The notes under the pieces are model-generated. The model had not been told where the DNA came from. It saw only the letters and a program-made list of their open reading frames with translations, and did not search any database. The position numbers and the translations under genes are program-made. This document shows positions 62,875-64,000 of a DNA stretch of 64,000 nucleotides, piece by piece. Position 1 is the stretch's first letter. The number at the start of each line of letters is the position of its first letter. The stretch is from Streptomyces cirratus (lineage in GTDB: Bacteria > Actinomycetota > Actinomycetes > Streptomycetales > Streptomycetaceae), in contig NZ_BMVP01000001.1 of assembly GCF_014650775.1 (NCBI RefSeq), forward strand, positions 496,001 to 560,000. The letters run 5' to 3'.

Positions 62875-63507
62875 CTACCCCGCGGTGCGGCCCTGCTCCG
62901 GCAGCTCGGCCCCGGACAGTTTCATGATCAGGCCGGCTTGGAGCCGTCCCCGCAGCTCCGAGTCGGCGACCTCGTCCAGCAGCCGGACCGCTTGCGCCAT
63001 CGACTCCGCCGACCGCCGGTCGTCCCGCAGCGAGGCCGTCTGCCCGGCCATGTACCGCAGCGCGACGTCGGCCCTGCGGTGGAAGAGCTGCCCGATGACG
63101 GTGACGACCAGTCCGACGGAGCTGGTGACGACCCCGAGGTACAGGTCCCCGCTGCTCTCGGCCTTCCACACCGCGAGCGCCACCCCGCCGAGCAGGATCA
63201 CCGCCCCGGCCGCGGCGAAGCGCTGGCTGGTCACGAAGCTGCTGCGCGCCTGGGTGAGCCCGTAGGCGTAGTACTCCACGAGCAGCGGCGTGAAGTCGTC
63301 CCCCCGGGCGGCGGTCCCGACCGGTATCCCGCCGACGTCCGCGTACTTCGGATCGCCCGCCTCCGCCCCGCGCTCGGGTATCAGCGCCAGCAACCGCTCC
63401 CGCTCGGCCTCCCGCCGACGCTCGAACCCCTGCCCGGCCCGCCGCTCCAGCACGAGGTACCCCGCCCCGCCGACGAGCACGGCCACCAACGCCACCCACT
63501 CCCCCAT
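62875..63507 (-). CDS. TRADD-N-associated-type two-helix membrane protein
   Basis: A 210-residue protein. It opens with a hydrophobic helix (WVALVAVLVGGAGYLVLE), a charged helix (RRREAERERLLAL), then the family segment VEYYAYGLTQARSSFVTSQRF followed by a second pair of helices (AAGAVILLGGVALAV and LYLGVVTSSVGLVVTVIGQLFHRRAD). The rest is a helical cytosolic tail. This matches the two-transmembrane domain linked with TRADD-N proteins in predicted bacterial conflict systems. ATG 63507 is used. An IS5-type transposase fragment lies just upstream, so the gene may have been moved or have lost its neighbours. Confidence 0.75.
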   Translation of the reverse strand: MGEWVALVAVLVGGAGYLVLERRAGQGFERRREAERERLLALIPERGAEAGDPKYADVGGIPVGTAARGDDFTPLLVEYYAYGLTQARSSFVTSQRFAAAGAVILLGGVALAVWKAESSGDLYLGVVTSSVGLVVTVIGQLFHRRADVALRYMAGQTASLRDDRRSAESMAQAVRLLDEVADSELRGRLQAGLIMKLSGAELPEQGRTAG

Positions 63508-63623
63508 CCCCCGACGATCGCACGCCCCGCCCCCGCCGCCAAGACCTCGCGGCATCACGGCGCCTCCGTGCCGACGGGGCACGGAGGCGCCGCGGGTGCA
63601 CGTGAACCGCCTAACTGATCGTT

Positions 63624-64000
63624 TCAGAATGACGTTCGTAGGCGGCGGAGGCATATGAGGCTGCATGCCAGTTCGAGCAGGCCCTGGTGGAGGTCGGCGC
63701 GTCGTTCGCAGCGGATGCGCAGTCGTTTGAACTGGTGCAGCCAGGCGAAGGCGCGCTCGACCACCCAGCGCACTTTGCCCAAACCGGAACCGTGGGCGAC
63801 GCCGCGTCGGGCGATCATGGGTTTGATGCCGCTTCCACAGCAAGCGGCGATACTTGTCGAAGTCGTAGCCCCGGTCGGCATACAACCGTCGGGGTTTGTG
63901 GCGGGGGCGTCCCCGGAGCCCCCGAATCGTTGGGATGGCATCCAGCAGCGGCAGGAGCTGGGTGACGTCGTGTCGGTTGCCGCCCGTGAGCGTAACGGCG
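63624..64000 (-). mobile_element. IS5-type transposase, C-terminal part with frameshift (cut by window edge)
   Basis: Read on the minus strand from 64000, the fragment begins with a GGNRHDVTQLLPLLDAIP-like segment and LYADRGYDFDKYRRLLWKR, the DDE-family Asp region. It then continues, after a one-base shift near 63835, in another frame as GIKPMIARRGVAHGSGLG, RWVVERAFAWLHQFKRLRIR and RRADLHQGLLELACSLICLR, which holds the final Glu in WVVERAFAWLH. Without the shift, neither frame is complete. It may be an inactivated copy or use programmed frameshifting. The element's end lies near 63605-63640, but I did not find the second inverted repeat. Confidence 0.85.

Overview
The window is chromosomal DNA of a high-GC actinomycete, almost certainly a Streptomyces or close relative. 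Third codon positions are overwhelmingly G or C, GTG starts are common, and start/stop overlaps (ATGA, GTGA, TGATG) link many genes. Family content is typical: XRE/DUF397 pairs, DUF4153 membrane proteins, an SCO2322-type cobalamin locus and F420-dependent oxidoreductases. No tRNA, rRNA or CRISPR array was seen. The right end is cut inside an IS5-type transposase with a frame break.

Layout. 0-10.4 kb is mostly housekeeping: a PhzF protein, a GNAT enzyme, YaaA, an RNB exonuclease, a MerR regulator with a coupled membrane protein, the RNase P RNA gene with its terminator, and the conserved Nif3 / zinc-ribbon / RNase H-phosphatase operon. 10.7-19.8 kb holds two sterol/acyl-CoA operons (MaoC hydratase, Zn alcohol dehydrogenase and SDR; then FadE34-type acyl-CoA dehydrogenase and SCPx-type thiolase) around a DUF4153 gene. 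19.9-29.8 kb is mixed: an XRE/DUF397 pair, a methyltransferase, an amidase, a Rv3520c-family F420 enzyme, an Imm49 protein and others. 29.9-34 kb is a glycosyltransferase / methyltransferase / alpha-barrel operon divergent from a KstR-type TetR regulator. 34-38.6 kb has a lipase-like hydrolase, a ferredoxin/aldehyde dehydrogenase pair and an MBL-fold hydrolase. 38.8-44.7 kb is a cobalamin-riboswitch operon with two secreted proteins and a complete ECF transporter. 45-48.8 kb holds a lytic transglycosylase, a FadA5-type thiolase and, divergent from it, a CYP125-type P450. 49-64 kb is mixed: a GT87/PAP2 membrane enzyme, an MFS pump with a C-terminal winged helix, peptidoglycan-binding proteins, a HAD phosphatase, a GDT1 exchanger, a secreted nuclease, PhoD, DedA, a TRADD-N-type membrane protein and the IS fragment.

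How the genes fit together. The strongest theme is a scattered sterol side-chain oxidation regulon. Six 14-bp sites fit the published KstR operator pattern T-N2-AAC-N2-GTT-N2-A, three exactly and three with one mismatch. They lie before the MaoC/ADH/SDR operon, the FadE34/SCPx operon, the glycosyltransferase operon plus kstR itself, the ALDH/ferredoxin operon, fadA5 and CYP125. Together these genes could supply terminal hydroxylation, alcohol and aldehyde oxidation, dehydrogenation, hydration, 3-hydroxyacyl oxidation and thiolysis. No CoA ligase or ring-degradation gene is present here. The second theme is a cobalamin capture and uptake system whose secreted alpha-barrel protein recalls half of animal transcobalamin/intrinsic factor.

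The sequence also carries several families of short GC-rich repeats. One roughly 92-bp repeat occurs both between genes and, in frame, inside the linker of the fused ECF ATPase. One membrane-protein gene (4.3-5.0 kb) appears frameshifted near its end.
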